Of a stretch of DNA of 64,000 bases, positions 36,200 to 45,091 are shown one piece after another. The notes under the pieces are model-generated. The model saw only the letters and a list, made by a program, of their open reading frames with translations. It did no database searches and was not told where the DNA came from. The stretch is from Thalassospira lucentensis (GTDB taxonomy: Bacteria; Pseudomonadota; Alphaproteobacteria; Rhodospirillales; Thalassospiraceae), in the NCBI RefSeq assembly GCF_001613805.1, contig NZ_LPVY01000021.1:248001-312000 (forward strand). Reading direction: 5' to 3'. Both the position numbers and the translations under genes were made by a program. Numbering within the stretch: position 1 is the stretch's first letter; each line of letters starts with the position of its first letter.

Positions 36200-36649
36200 A
36201 TGCAGACCTTGCTTTTTGCGTTGCTGCTCTCGGCCTTTACCTCCGCTACCATCCTGCCCGGCACGTCCGAGGCAGCGCTGGCGGCCCTTGTCGCATCGGG
36301 CGATTATGCCGTCTGGCTTTTGGTCGTGGTGGCAACGCTTGGCAATGTCATGGGATCATGCGTCAATTGGGGACTCGGGCTTTATATCGATCATTTCAGG
36401 GATCGCCGCTGGTTCCCGGTATCACCCGGTGCGCTTGATCGCGCGTCACACTGGTTTGGCAAATACGGGCTTTGGTCGCTCCTGCTTGCATGGCTGCCAA
36501 TCATTGGCGATCCGCTGACACTGTTTGCCGGTATCATGCGGGTGCGCTTTGTGCCCTTTATCGTGCTGGTGACAATTGGCAAAGCCGCACGCTATGCGAT
36601 GATTGCCGGTGGGGCGGGTTGGATCGTTAGCCTGCTTGGACACACATAA
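36200..36649 (+). CDS. YqaA-like DedA-superfamily membrane protein
   Basis: 149 residues with about four membrane helices: TLLFALLLSAFTSATILPGTSE at the start, then GNVMGSCVNWGLGL, FGKYGLWSLLLAWLPIIGDPLT and VLVTIGKAARYAMIAGG. The PGTSE and WLPIIGDP motifs are typical of the YqaA branch of DedA/SNARE-associated proteins. Related DedA proteins act in phospholipid flipping and membrane homeostasis; YqaA itself is uncharacterised. It begins 26 bp after the ABM gene and is probably cotranscribed with it. Confidence 0.9.
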   Translation: MQTLLFALLLSAFTSATILPGTSEAALAALVASGDYAVWLLVVVATLGNVMGSCVNWGLGLYIDHFRDRRWFPVSPGALDRASHWFGKYGLWSLLLAWLPIIGDPLTLFAGIMRVRFVPFIVLVTIGKAARYAMIAGGAGWIVSLLGHT

Positions 36650-36828
36650 TATTCACCAAAATAAATCCACAATAAAAATCGAAACGCGCAAATTTTCAAA
36701 AACACAACAGCCACATCAATTATATAAAAATATAGTTCATTTGCTAATATTATTCCCATGTGATTTAGTTTTGTGAAATAAAAACGAGCAATTGTTTATA
36801 AATTTCACAAAATCAATGGGAGTATATT

Positions 36829-37191
36829 ATGAACATGGAAATTCCAGTCTGGGTAAAACCCGCAATCTGGGGCGGTGTCATCGGTGCGGTTGCCATCACA
36901 ATTATCGGCTTTAGCGCAAGCTGGGTCGTTTCGGGTAGTGCTGCAACCGAAATGGCCAACAATCAAAGCAAGGATGCGGTCATCACCGCTCTTGCACCGA
37001 TCTGTGTGGCACAGTTCAAAACCCAGACACCAAACAACCAGACCATGCAGCTCGCCGCCCTTAAAGAGGAAAGCTCTTACAAGCGTGATGATTTCGTTGT
37101 TGAAGGCGGCTGGGCCACCATGCCCGGTAACGATGCCCCGACCAAGGAAATCGCCGACGCCTGTGCGGAACAGCTGATGAAGCTGACATAA
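36829..37191 (+). CDS. Conserved membrane-anchored hypothetical protein
   Basis: 120 residues. One N-terminal membrane helix (IWGGVIGAVAITIIGFSASWVV) is followed by a short periplasmic or cytosolic domain with ICVAQFKTQTPNN, AALKEESSYKRDDFVVEGGW and TKEIADACAEQLMKL. Two cysteines are spaced widely (in ICVAQ and DACAEQ) and could pair. Proteins of this pattern are common in alphaproteobacteria; no function is known to me. ATG at 36829 follows ATGGGAG. Upstream is a 180-bp AT-rich stretch with promoter-like character. It is isolated from its neighbours. Confidence 0.75.
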   Translation: MNMEIPVWVKPAIWGGVIGAVAITIIGFSASWVVSGSAATEMANNQSKDAVITALAPICVAQFKTQTPNNQTMQLAALKEESSYKRDDFVVEGGWATMPGNDAPTKEIADACAEQLMKLT

Positions 37192-37367
37192 ACCAAGCGG
37201 ATCACCTCCCCCGAGGTAATTGATCCGTCCAAGGCGGCATTCGGGCCAACTCCCGGATGCCGTTTCTTTAAGGAAGATTACAACAGGCAGGGCAATATCG
37301 TTCAATAAACCGGCAAGCCCGCGGCGCATTCTGGGATCAATCAAAAACACCAGAGGAACGCCGCCCG

Positions 37368-37970
37368 ATGCTTGCCGCCGCCCCAAGCCTTTATCTTTCA
37401 ATGGCTGCCTTCGCGCTTGCCGCCTCCATCACGCCCGGCCCGGTCAATATCCTGATCCTGAGTTCCGGCGTGCATTACGGTTTCCGTCCCAGCCTGCGCC
37501 TTGTATTCGGGGCCACCAGCGGCTTTTGCCTGTTGCTGCTTTTGATCGGGTTGGGACTACATGAATTGCTGGTGATTTTCCCGAACCTGACGACAATCAT
37601 CCAATGGGCCGGGGTCGCCTTTTTGCTGTTCATGGCCTTCAAACTTGCCACCGCATCGGGGACGCTTGGCAAAACCCGTGCGGACAAGGGGCCATCAATG
37701 ATCACCGGGGCATTGCTGCAATGGGTTAATCCCAAGGCATGGCTGGCGGCGGTTGCCGGAATGGGGGCCTATGCCGCCAATGGCGCACCGGAACTGGTAT
37801 GGGAATTCACCGTGCTTTATTTCGCGGTATGCTTTGCCTCGGTCACATGCTGGGCTTATGCCGGGGCGTTTCTGGGACGATTTTTAAATGATGCCGCCCA
37901 TATCCGGCTGTTTAACCGGATCATGGCTGCCCTGTTGATCGCAAGTGCGGCTTATCTGATCGTCAACTGA
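37368..37970 (+). CDS. LysE/RhtB-family amino acid exporter
   Basis: 200 residues with six membrane helices. SITPGPVNILILSSG at residues ~20-35 is the family signature (TPGP), and LLQWVNPKAWLA in the middle is the typical NPK motif. Family members export lysine, homoserine, threonine or other small amino acids and metabolites; the substrate cannot be read from the sequence. The start is preceded by AGAGGAACG. It ends 5 bp before the 3' end of a convergent AraC regulator, which may or may not control it. Confidence 0.9.
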   Translation: MLAAAPSLYLSMAAFALAASITPGPVNILILSSGVHYGFRPSLRLVFGATSGFCLLLLLIGLGLHELLVIFPNLTTIIQWAGVAFLLFMAFKLATASGTLGKTRADKGPSMITGALLQWVNPKAWLAAVAGMGAYAANGAPELVWEFTVLYFAVCFASVTCWAYAGAFLGRFLNDAAHIRLFNRIMAALLIASAAYLIVN

Positions 37971-37975
37971 TGGCA

Positions 37976-38821
37976 TCAGGCAACATGCGCCATCGCATAT
38001 TGGCGAGGAGTGGTCGCCATCAGGCGTTTGAAAACCCGTTGAAAATGCGCCTGATCGGCAAAGCCGCAATCAAGGGCAACGTCAACTATCCGCTCCCCAC
38101 GCTTTAGGGCATGGCGCGCCTTCTGGACCCGGCAATTAATCAGATAGGCATAGGGCGTCATGCCATGTGTCTTTTTGAACGCGCGCACCAGATAGGATCG
38201 CGAAACCCCGATCACAGCGGCAAGGTCATCCAGATTGACGTCTTCGGCGCAATAGGCCCGGATATAGTCCGCAACCCGGTCCATTTTGTTTTTATCCGTT
38301 GCACCGGTATCCCTGCGCAATATACCGCGCCGGTCCAGCACCACATGCAGATCGGCAAAGAAGGAAACCATCGTGCTTTCCTTGACCAACCGATCACAAT
38401 CAGGATTGATCAATGTATCGGCAAGGTTTTGCAAACCGGAATACAGCACCGGATTATGGCTGATGGTGTCGGAAAACATCGCAAACCGCCCGGCTGCATC
38501 GGCATCGATTTCGACTTGCAAATCCAGAAGCCACGCCGGATCAACAAACAACATATCATAGCACCATCCACCACCCGGCACCGGGTTACAGCCATGAACA
38601 TCCTCGGGATTGAGAACAACAACCGATCCCTTGCCGGTTTCATGGGTCTTCCCCCGGTTCCAATAGGTACTGCGCCCACCCTTGACGATGCCCATTGAAA
38701 ACGTGTCGTGGCTGTGGCGTTCATAACAAACAGCCCGCCCGTCATCGACCCGGCGCAGCTCGACAAACGGCAAACCGGCATCACGCCAGAAACACTGGTT
38801 CTCTGATTTTGCCTTGCCCAT
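37976..38821 (-). CDS. AraC-family transcriptional regulator
   Basis: 281 residues. The N-terminal cupin-like sensor (LPFVELRRVDDGRAVCYERHSHDTF, SVVVLNPEDVHGCNP) is followed by the double-HTH AraC domain: NLDDLAAVIGVSRSYLVRAFKKTHGMTPYAYL and GERIVDVALDCGFADQAHFQRVFK. The pattern with LINCRVQKARHAL is of the type that regulates small transport or metabolic operons; LysE-type exporters are frequent targets of this subgroup, in keeping with the convergent LysE gene here. Ligand unknown. Confidence 0.9.
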   Translation of the reverse strand: MGKAKSENQCFWRDAGLPFVELRRVDDGRAVCYERHSHDTFSMGIVKGGRSTYWNRGKTHETGKGSVVVLNPEDVHGCNPVPGGGWCYDMLFVDPAWLLDLQVEIDADAAGRFAMFSDTISHNPVLYSGLQNLADTLINPDCDRLVKESTMVSFFADLHVVLDRRGILRRDTGATDKNKMDRVADYIRAYCAEDVNLDDLAAVIGVSRSYLVRAFKKTHGMTPYAYLINCRVQKARHALKRGERIVDVALDCGFADQAHFQRVFKRLMATTPRQYAMAHVA

Positions 38822-38922
38822 TGAAACGCCCGCACCATCTTTGGGAATGAAAACGCGAAAATCCGAAGATAGGTTAATTTCCCCGGTGGCACCAGTGGCC
38901 GGACCTGATTATAGTCCCCCAA

Positions 38923-41691
38923 ATGTTCGATGATCGTTCTGATCCCACGCCAAAATTCATGCCGCCCGACGCACCTGTCATGGTCGTCGGATTGCGGCAC
39001 GCTGTTTTCCTGTCACCCGATGGCGAGGTCGAGGAACTACCACATGGCGCGGCCGCCAAACGCGCGCGATCCCAACGTCCAATCCTTGTGCATACCCCGG
39101 CATCGGCACGGCGGATGAAATCCGATCCGTTTCCGGCCCATGACCTTTTGGAACTGTTTGCCTTTGTCCGCCCGGCGCAGTTTTGCGTCCCTACCCCACG
39201 CGGGCTTGCCATGGCGACCGGGCAGCGGGCGTCTGATGATCTGATCGGACAGGCCGAAGCCTTGGCCGAGGCGATGAAACGATTGTTGCAGGAACTTGCC
39301 ACCCTGCCGCGTGAAAAACGTGCACGTGCACTTTCCATCGCATGGCCAATGGCGCGCGGACACTGGATGTGGGGGGTACCGGTTCTGGCCGCCCTTGGTG
39401 CGGATGGTGACGGGCCACATAAATTTGCCGTCTATGAAGGGCTTAAAGTCTGGAAGAAAATGGGCGAATGGGCCGAACATGCCCCACCGCCGCCGCCCGG
39501 CAATATTCCGGTCGATCCCAAGGATGCCCGTGAACGGCTGAAAAAGCTTCTGGGCGAAGGGGCCGAGGAACGCCCCCAACAGGCTGATTATGCATCCGCC
39601 GTCTGTTCGGCCTTCGCGCCCCGAACCGCCGAAGGCACGCCCAATATTGTTCTGGCCGAGGCAGGGACCGGGACGGGCAAGACGCTGGGTTATGTTGCCC
39701 CGGCCTCGATCTGGGCGCAAAAGAATGACGGGGCGGTATGGATTTCAACCTATACCCGCAACCTGCAACGTCAGATCGATCAGGAACTGAATCGTCTTTA
39801 TGACGATCCCAAGGACAAACGCCTGAAGGCGGTTGTCCGAAAGGGTCGCGAAAATTACCTGTGCCTTCTGAATTTCGAAGAAGCCCAGAGACCCTTGGCG
39901 CAACAACCCCATCAGGCGATCCCGCTGGGGCTGATGGCGCGCTGGGCATCGCAAACGCGCGATGGCGACATGGTTGGCGGTGATTTCCCGGCATGGCTGA
40001 CGGAACTGATCGGCAACCGTTTTACCGGTGCATTGGCCGATCAGCGCGGCGAATGCATTTATGCCGCCTGCCCGCATTATTCGCGCTGTTTTGTTGAAAA
40101 AACCGTGCGCCGTGCACGATCCGCAGAAATCGTTGTCGCCAACCATGCATTGGTGATGGTTCAGGCCGCCCTTGGCGGGCTTGACGATGCATCGATGCCG
40201 ACACGTTATGTCTTTGACGAGGGGCATCACCTTTTTGACGCCGCCGACAAAGCCTTTTCCGCCCACCTCACCGGGCAGGAAGGGGCGGAGCTACGTCGCT
40301 GGTTACTGGGGGCCGAAAACAAGGGCCAGTCGCGTGCCCGTGGTCTTAAGCAACGGCTTGAAACCCTGATCATGGATCGGGACGAACTCCGCGATGCCGT
40401 CAATGCCGTGATTGTTGCAGCCCAATGCCTGCCCGAACAGGGCTGGCTGATGCGCATTCATGACGGGGCCGAACATGCCAAGGGCCCGGCGGAATTGTTC
40501 CTTGCCCATGTGCGGGCACAGGTCATGGCACGTGCCGCCGAAGGCGACCGGGGTTATTCGATTGAAACCGATTGCAAACCGGCCATTGACCCGGTTCTGG
40601 CCAGTGCGGCCGATCTTGATCGTGCGCTGGCCGCCCTTGAAAAACCGGCCAAGGCCCTGATCAAGATCATCGCCCATATGCTGGATGAAAAGGCAGACGA
40701 GCTTGAAAGTGCCGAACGCCAGCGTCTTGATGCCGCGATCCGTTCCCTTGAACGGCGTGCGATCATGCAGGTGGCGGCGTGGCGCGGCATGCTTGAAAGC
40801 CTTGTCGATGCCACCCCACCGGAATTTGTCGACTGGTTTGCCATTGAACGGCAGTTTGGCCGCGATTTCGATGTTGGCATGCACCGCCATCATATCGACC
40901 CCACACTGCCCCTGACCGCGGCCTTGGCGCCCTCAGCCCATGGGCTTGTGATCACATCGGCCACGCTCCGTGACGGCACGGGCGATGAAATGTTTGACTG
41001 GGGTGTCGCCGAAGATCGCACCGGGGCATCGCACATGCCGATGCCTGCGATCCGGGCGGCGATGAAGAGCCCTTATGACTACGCCAAACAGACCAAGGTT
41101 TTCATCATCAATGACCTTGGGCGCGATAACCCCGACCATGTGGCAGCCGCCTATCGCGAACTGTTTCTCGCGTCCGGTGGCGGTGCACTAGGCCTGTTTA
41201 CCGCGATCAACCGTTTGCGCGCGGTTTACGAACGCCTGACCGGGCCGCTAGATGATGCCGGGTTGCAACTTCTGGCGCAGCATATTGACGGCATGGATGT
41301 ATCCACCCTGATTGATATTTTCCGGGTTGAACGCGATGCCTGTCTATTGGGTACCGATGCGGTACGCGACGGGGTCGATGTGCCGGGGGATAGCCTCCGC
41401 CTTATCGTCTTTGATCGCGTGCCATGGCCCCGCCCCGATATCCTGCACCGGGCTCGCAAGGCCGCATTTCATGGGGCACGCTATGACGACATGCTGACCC
41501 GTCTGCGAATGAAGCAGGCCTTTGGTCGCCTTGTTCGCCGCGCGGAAGACCGTGGGGTATTTGTGCTGCTTGATAACCGGATGCCGTCGCGATTGCTGGG
41601 TGCCTTCCCCGAAGACGTCAATGTCCAACGGGTCGGCATGCGCGAAGCGATTGAACAGACGCGCACATTTTTGCGCCCCGGTCAGGATTGA
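38923..41691 (+). CDS. DinG/XPD-family Fe-S DNA helicase
   Basis: 922 residues. Walker A is EAGTGTGKTLGY (~residue 247), and the Walker B-like box is DEGHHLFDAA (~432). Between them lie the four cysteines expected to hold a 4Fe-4S cluster (one in NYLCLLNF near 313, three in CIYAACPHYSRC near 377-388). C-terminal motifs are ITSATLRDG, LGLFTAINRLR, DGVDVPGDSLRLIV and MKQAFGRLVRRAED. It is an ATP-dependent 5'-3' superfamily 2 helicase probably acting on R-loops, G-quadruplexes or repair intermediates. The ATG at 38923 has no clear ribosome-binding site and lies near a -10-like TATAGT; starts at 38959 or 38980 are possible. Confidence 0.9.
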   Translation: MFDDRSDPTPKFMPPDAPVMVVGLRHAVFLSPDGEVEELPHGAAAKRARSQRPILVHTPASARRMKSDPFPAHDLLELFAFVRPAQFCVPTPRGLAMATGQRASDDLIGQAEALAEAMKRLLQELATLPREKRARALSIAWPMARGHWMWGVPVLAALGADGDGPHKFAVYEGLKVWKKMGEWAEHAPPPPPGNIPVDPKDARERLKKLLGEGAEERPQQADYASAVCSAFAPRTAEGTPNIVLAEAGTGTGKTLGYVAPASIWAQKNDGAVWISTYTRNLQRQIDQELNRLYDDPKDKRLKAVVRKGRENYLCLLNFEEAQRPLAQQPHQAIPLGLMARWASQTRDGDMVGGDFPAWLTELIGNRFTGALADQRGECIYAACPHYSRCFVEKTVRRARSAEIVVANHALVMVQAALGGLDDASMPTRYVFDEGHHLFDAADKAFSAHLTGQEGAELRRWLLGAENKGQSRARGLKQRLETLIMDRDELRDAVNAVIVAAQCLPEQGWLMRIHDGAEHAKGPAELFLAHVRAQVMARAAEGDRGYSIETDCKPAIDPVLASAADLDRALAALEKPAKALIKIIAHMLDEKADELESAERQRLDAAIRSLERRAIMQVAAWRGMLESLVDATPPEFVDWFAIERQFGRDFDVGMHRHHIDPTLPLTAALAPSAHGLVITSATLRDGTGDEMFDWGVAEDRTGASHMPMPAIRAAMKSPYDYAKQTKVFIINDLGRDNPDHVAAAYRELFLASGGGALGLFTAINRLRAVYERLTGPLDDAGLQLLAQHIDGMDVSTLIDIFRVERDACLLGTDAVRDGVDVPGDSLRLIVFDRVPWPRPDILHRARKAAFHGARYDDMLTRLRMKQAFGRLVRRAEDRGVFVLLDNRMPSRLLGAFPEDVNVQRVGMREAIEQTRTFLRPGQD

Positions 41692-41705
41692 GTACCGGGG
41701 ACACC

Positions 41706-42032
41706 TTACAGGTCTTTCCCCCACTCTTTCGCCCACAATCCCAAAGGCACCAGCATTTCATAAAGTTCCCGTCCTCGCGGCGTAACGCGATATCCCGTGG
41801 CATCGTGATCAACAAGACAGGCAGCGCGCAGCTCGGCGATCCGCGTATTGAGCGTTGTGGGCGACAGGTTATCACATTTTTCCTGAAGTTCGCGGAAGGT
41901 ACAGGGACCCTGTTCGGACAGGGTCCAGACAATTCCCATCGCCCAACGCCGCCCCAAAAGATCGAATAGTGCCATGATCGGCGCGCCGCTTTGCGAACCG
42001 CGAACGGGTTTTCCGGGGGCAGGTATTTTCAT
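41706..42032 (-). CDS. HxlR-family transcriptional regulator
   Basis: 108 residues. A single winged-helix HxlR domain: IMALFDLLGRRWAMGIVWTL, CTFRELQEKCDNLSPTTLNTRI, LVDHDATGYRVTPRGRELYE. The family responds to aldehydes, quinones or other reactive molecules and usually represses a divergent gene. Here the neighbour is a gluconolactonase-like gene with a 102-bp spacer containing an inverted repeat, the presumed operator. The typical N-terminal Cys of redox-sensing HxlR proteins is absent, so a small-molecule ligand is more likely. Confidence 0.9.
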   Translation of the reverse strand: MKIPAPGKPVRGSQSGAPIMALFDLLGRRWAMGIVWTLSEQGPCTFRELQEKCDNLSPTTLNTRIAELRAACLVDHDATGYRVTPRGRELYEMLVPLGLWAKEWGKDL

Positions 42033-42064
42033 CCTTCGGTCCCTCTTACGCGCTACACAAATGG

Positions 42065-42109
42065 TAGCATTTGCCGAATTGGCCTTTTATTGCTATGAAT
42101 ATTGTAGCA
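42065..42109. promoter_or_regulatory. Candidate HxlR operator
   Basis: TGCTA (42091-42095) and TAGCA (42105-42109) form an inverted repeat, and a further TAGCA lies 40 bp upstream of the second arm (42065). These lie in the 102-bp spacer between the HxlR gene and its divergent neighbour. Confidence 0.5.
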
Positions 42110-42134
42110 CTCGCCCTACAGGAAGGAAACCGAT

Positions 42135-43052
42135 ATGGCCGAAACGGATTTTGAAATCCTTGATCCGCGGTTTAAAACGCTGGTGAAAACCAGTGCGGTG
42201 ATCGAAAAACTCTGGTCAGGTGGCCGCTGGACCGAAGGCCCCGCCTATTTCCCTGCGCTTAAATCGCTGGTGTTTTCCGATATACCGAATGACCGTCTGA
42301 TGCGGTTTGACGAGACTACAGGTCAGACTGGCATTCTGATGGGCGGGCGTGATCGTTATGTAAATGGTAATACCGTCGACCGGCAGGGTCGGCTGATCAG
42401 TTGCGAACATGGCGGGCGGTGCATTACACGTACCGAACATGATGGTCGCTTGACCGTTCTGGCCGACCGTTATGAGGGCAAACGGTTCAACAGCCCCAAT
42501 GACCTTGTCGCCAAATCTGATGGCTCGATCTGGTTTACCGATCCGGCATATGGCATTGATTCCGATTATGAGGGCTTTCGCGCCGAACCCGAAATCGATG
42601 GTTGCCACGTCTACCGGATTGACGGCGTGACAGGCAAAATCACCCGCGTTGCCGATGACTTCAAACGCCCCAACGGATTGGCATTCTCACCCGATGAAAG
42701 CAAACTTTACATCGCCGATACCGGTGCCACCCATTTCGAAAGCGGCGAACGCCACATAAGGGTTTTCGATGTCCGCGATGACAACAGCCTTGCAGGTGGC
42801 GAAGTTTTTGCCCAATGCAGCAACGGGCTGTTTGACGGCTTCCGGTTGGACAATGCCGGACGGCTTTGGTGCAGCGCCACCGATGGTGTGCATTGCCTGT
42901 CCGATACCGGTGATCTGATCGGCAAGGTTCTTGTGCCTGAACGGGTATCGAATGTCTGTTTTGGCGGCCCGAAAAACAATCGCCTGTTCATCACCGCGAC
43001 CGGATCGCTTTATTCCATCCTGCTGCCGACCACAGGCCTTCGGACATTTTAA
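42135..43052 (+). CDS. SMP-30/gluconolactonase-family hydrolase
   Basis: 305 residues with the six-bladed propeller motifs of SMP-30/gluconolactonase: RWTEGPAYFPALKSLVFSDIPND, RYVNGNTVDRQGRLISCEHGG, RFNSPNDLVAKSDGSIWFTDP, RPNGLAFSPDESKLYIADTG and DGFRLDNAGRLWCSA. The metal-binding Glu, Asn and Asp residues in these motifs are in place. Members hydrolyse sugar lactones such as glucono-1,5-lactone. AAGGAAGG precedes the ATG. Divergent from HxlR; no sugar dehydrogenase is nearby, so the natural lactone is unknown. Confidence 0.9.
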   Translation: MAETDFEILDPRFKTLVKTSAVIEKLWSGGRWTEGPAYFPALKSLVFSDIPNDRLMRFDETTGQTGILMGGRDRYVNGNTVDRQGRLISCEHGGRCITRTEHDGRLTVLADRYEGKRFNSPNDLVAKSDGSIWFTDPAYGIDSDYEGFRAEPEIDGCHVYRIDGVTGKITRVADDFKRPNGLAFSPDESKLYIADTGATHFESGERHIRVFDVRDDNSLAGGEVFAQCSNGLFDGFRLDNAGRLWCSATDGVHCLSDTGDLIGKVLVPERVSNVCFGGPKNNRLFITATGSLYSILLPTTGLRTF

Positions 43053-43139
43053 GGCAATGGGCACAGCGCGTTTGACCAACGCGACCTTTCACCCCATATC
43101 CGAAGGGCGAGATGAGCCGACACATAAGAGGATAAACCG

Positions 43140-43361
43140 ATGTCCCGTCCACCCCTGAAGGAAGCGATAGAACATTGCCGGGCCAAGGTTATGGCGGCCT
43201 CGGGTGTGGTTGGCGTGGCGGCCGGTGTGTCGCGCATCCATCCCGACCGCCAATGCATTCATGTTTATGTATCCTGTCCCGGCTGGCCAGACGGCGTTCC
43301 CAATGATGTTGACGGCTACGACGTAGAGTTGATCCCAAGCAAGGGTTTTACAGCCTTCTGA
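43140..43361 (+). CDS. Small protein resembling N-terminal domain of the neighbouring protease
   Basis: 73 residues; AGAGGATAAACCG stands ahead of the ATG. It has no signal peptide. GVVGVAAGVSRIHPDRQCIHVYVSC is a beta-hairpin-like motif, and VPNDVDGYDVELIPSKG closes it. The same arrangement occurs at the N-terminus of the protease 95 bp downstream (INGYSLGRK, ELAIVIFVNRK, IPNLVQHP, TVDFITD). I infer a free-standing copy of that domain, which might act as inhibitor, chaperone or substrate-binding partner of the protease. This is my own comparison by eye; the family has no name I know. Confidence 0.65.
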   Translation: MSRPPLKEAIEHCRAKVMAASGVVGVAAGVSRIHPDRQCIHVYVSCPGWPDGVPNDVDGYDVELIPSKGFTAF

Positions 43362-43455
43362 GTGCCATAAACCCCTGCCATGCTGAATAAAACCGGCGAT
43401 GAAAGCCGGAATAATCCGGGGCAAGCCGTGATAACAGCAATAGGGAATTCCAACC

Positions 43456-44475
43456 ATGACACGGGCCAATTTTGCGCAATATCGGGACTTCATCCGTCAA
43501 ACCAACCAGTTCGATCCGCTGCTGGAACGCGGCGAGATAAACGGTTATTCGCTGGGTCGGAAAACCGTCAAGGGCACTGATACGGGCGAGCTTGCCATCG
43601 TCATTTTCGTGAACCGGAAAATCGCGGCAAGCCAGCTTGCACTGTCGCACCGCATCCCCAATCTGGTACAGCACCCCGCCAGTAGCGGTGGCACGGTCGA
43701 TTTCATTACCGATGTGCAGGAAGCAAGCTTCTCGCGCCGCCCGTTAACCGCGCGCGAACGTCCGGCCACCAGCGGCATCAGCATTGGGCATGCCGATATC
43801 ACCGCCGGAACCCTGGGCGGACTGATGCGTGACCGGCGTAGCGGGGCGGTCGTCATCCTGTCGAACAATCATGTTCTGGCCAATTCGAACGATGCGCGGC
43901 CGGGCGATGCCATCCTGCAACCGGGCATCGCCGATGGTGGCCATGATCCGAATGATGTGATTGCCGGTCTGGCCCGGTTTGTACCGATCGATTTTCGCGA
44001 CAATGCCGAAAACCGTATGGATGCGGCGATTGCCGCACCGCTTGAACCCGCGACCGAATATGTCCGCTGGCACACGCAGAATATCGGGCCGGAAACACCG
44101 GGAAAAACCCGCAATCTTGGCGATGGCGACCTTGGCACGGCAGTTCATAAAACCGGGCGCACCACCGGCCATACCAAGGGATCGATACAGGGTCTTTATG
44201 CCACCGTTCAGGTCAATTACGGCGAAGCCGGAAACGCGGTTTTCGTCGATCAGGTGATCATTTCCCAACCGCTGGGTCAGGGTGATTTTTCACGCGGTGG
44301 TGATTCCGGTTCGCTGGTTTATGACGATGACAATGTCTGCGTCGGGTTGCTGTTTGCCGGATCGGAAAGTACCGCGCGCGATCCGGGCACAACCATCATC
44401 ACCCCGATTGAGGTCGTGATGAAGGAACTTGACCTTGAATTGATCGCGCCCGGCGCCTTTCCGCATGATCCATGA
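43456..44475 (+). CDS. NAL1-like trypsin-fold serine protease
   Basis: 339 residues without signal peptide. The first ~90 residues form a beta-rich domain resembling the small protein upstream. The trypsin-fold part has catalytic His in ILSNNHVLANSN (H139), Asp in NRMDAAIAAP (D189) and Ser in RGGDSGSLVYD (S284), in the right order and spacing. QPGIADGG and GTAVHKTGRTTGHTKG are features I associate with the NARROW LEAF 1 (NAL1)-type group of chymotrypsin-fold proteases. The protein is probably cytoplasmic. Substrate unknown. The gene follows its small partner closely on the same strand and is convergent with the HdeD-like gene. Confidence 0.83.
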   Translation: MTRANFAQYRDFIRQTNQFDPLLERGEINGYSLGRKTVKGTDTGELAIVIFVNRKIAASQLALSHRIPNLVQHPASSGGTVDFITDVQEASFSRRPLTARERPATSGISIGHADITAGTLGGLMRDRRSGAVVILSNNHVLANSNDARPGDAILQPGIADGGHDPNDVIAGLARFVPIDFRDNAENRMDAAIAAPLEPATEYVRWHTQNIGPETPGKTRNLGDGDLGTAVHKTGRTTGHTKGSIQGLYATVQVNYGEAGNAVFVDQVIISQPLGQGDFSRGGDSGSLVYDDDNVCVGLLFAGSESTARDPGTTIITPIEVVMKELDLELIAPGAFPHDP

Positions 44476-44485
44476 CCGACGGGCT

Positions 44486-45055
44486 TTAGCGGACGGAAAC
44501 CTTGCCCATCGCCATCGACACCATCAGGTAACTGAAACCCGATGACAGCAGATTGATACCCAGCAAAAGCCCTATGGCCCATGTGGCCGAACTTGGCAGC
44601 TCGGCGAATATCAGGATACCGGCAAGTACGGCAATCCCGCCAGAGAACAGCATCCATTTCCAACCGGGAAACTGGCTGAGCCGAAACGCCATGACGAGCT
44701 CGAGAATCCCCTGCAGGATAAAGGCGATCGCCAGCAAAACCGTCAGGGTCACAATCCCGGTCAGCGGGAAGAACGCAAGCCACCCGCCAACAAGCCCGAA
44801 CAAAACACCCTGAACGATGTCGATCCAGCGTCGTGTCGGGGTATCGGCATTCCATGCACCGTAAAAGTGCCCGACAGCCCCAATGATAAACAACCAGCCG
44901 ATCACGGTTTTAAAGGCAATTGTGGTCGCAAACGGAAAGGCAACGGCAAGGATACCGAGCACCAGCAAAACCAGTCCGACGATGCGCAACCGTTTGCGCC
45001 CCTTTCCCAGAAGTCCGCGCATTTCCGGCGTGCCGTCATTCACGATAAGTGTCAT
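44486..45055 (-). CDS. HdeD-like membrane protein
   Basis: 189 residues from the ATG at 45055 (AGGAACAGGG ahead). It has six short membrane helices in pairs: GLVLLVLGILAVAFPF, VIGWLFIIGAVGHFYGAW, IVQGVLFGLVGGWLAFFP, TLTVLLAIAFILQGILELV, LFSGGIAVLAGILIF and WAIGLLLGINLLSSGF. This matches HdeD/DUF308 proteins, linked to acid or stress tolerance in enterobacteria. It begins 37 bp downstream of a metal ATPase on the same strand, so the two may be cotranscribed. Confidence 0.88.
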   Translation of the reverse strand: MTLIVNDGTPEMRGLLGKGRKRLRIVGLVLLVLGILAVAFPFATTIAFKTVIGWLFIIGAVGHFYGAWNADTPTRRWIDIVQGVLFGLVGGWLAFFPLTGIVTLTVLLAIAFILQGILELVMAFRLSQFPGWKWMLFSGGIAVLAGILIFAELPSSATWAIGLLLGINLLSSGFSYLMVSMAMGKVSVR

Positions 45056-45091
45056 TACCCTGTTCCTTTGCTTCAAAGACGCCAGTTGCAA

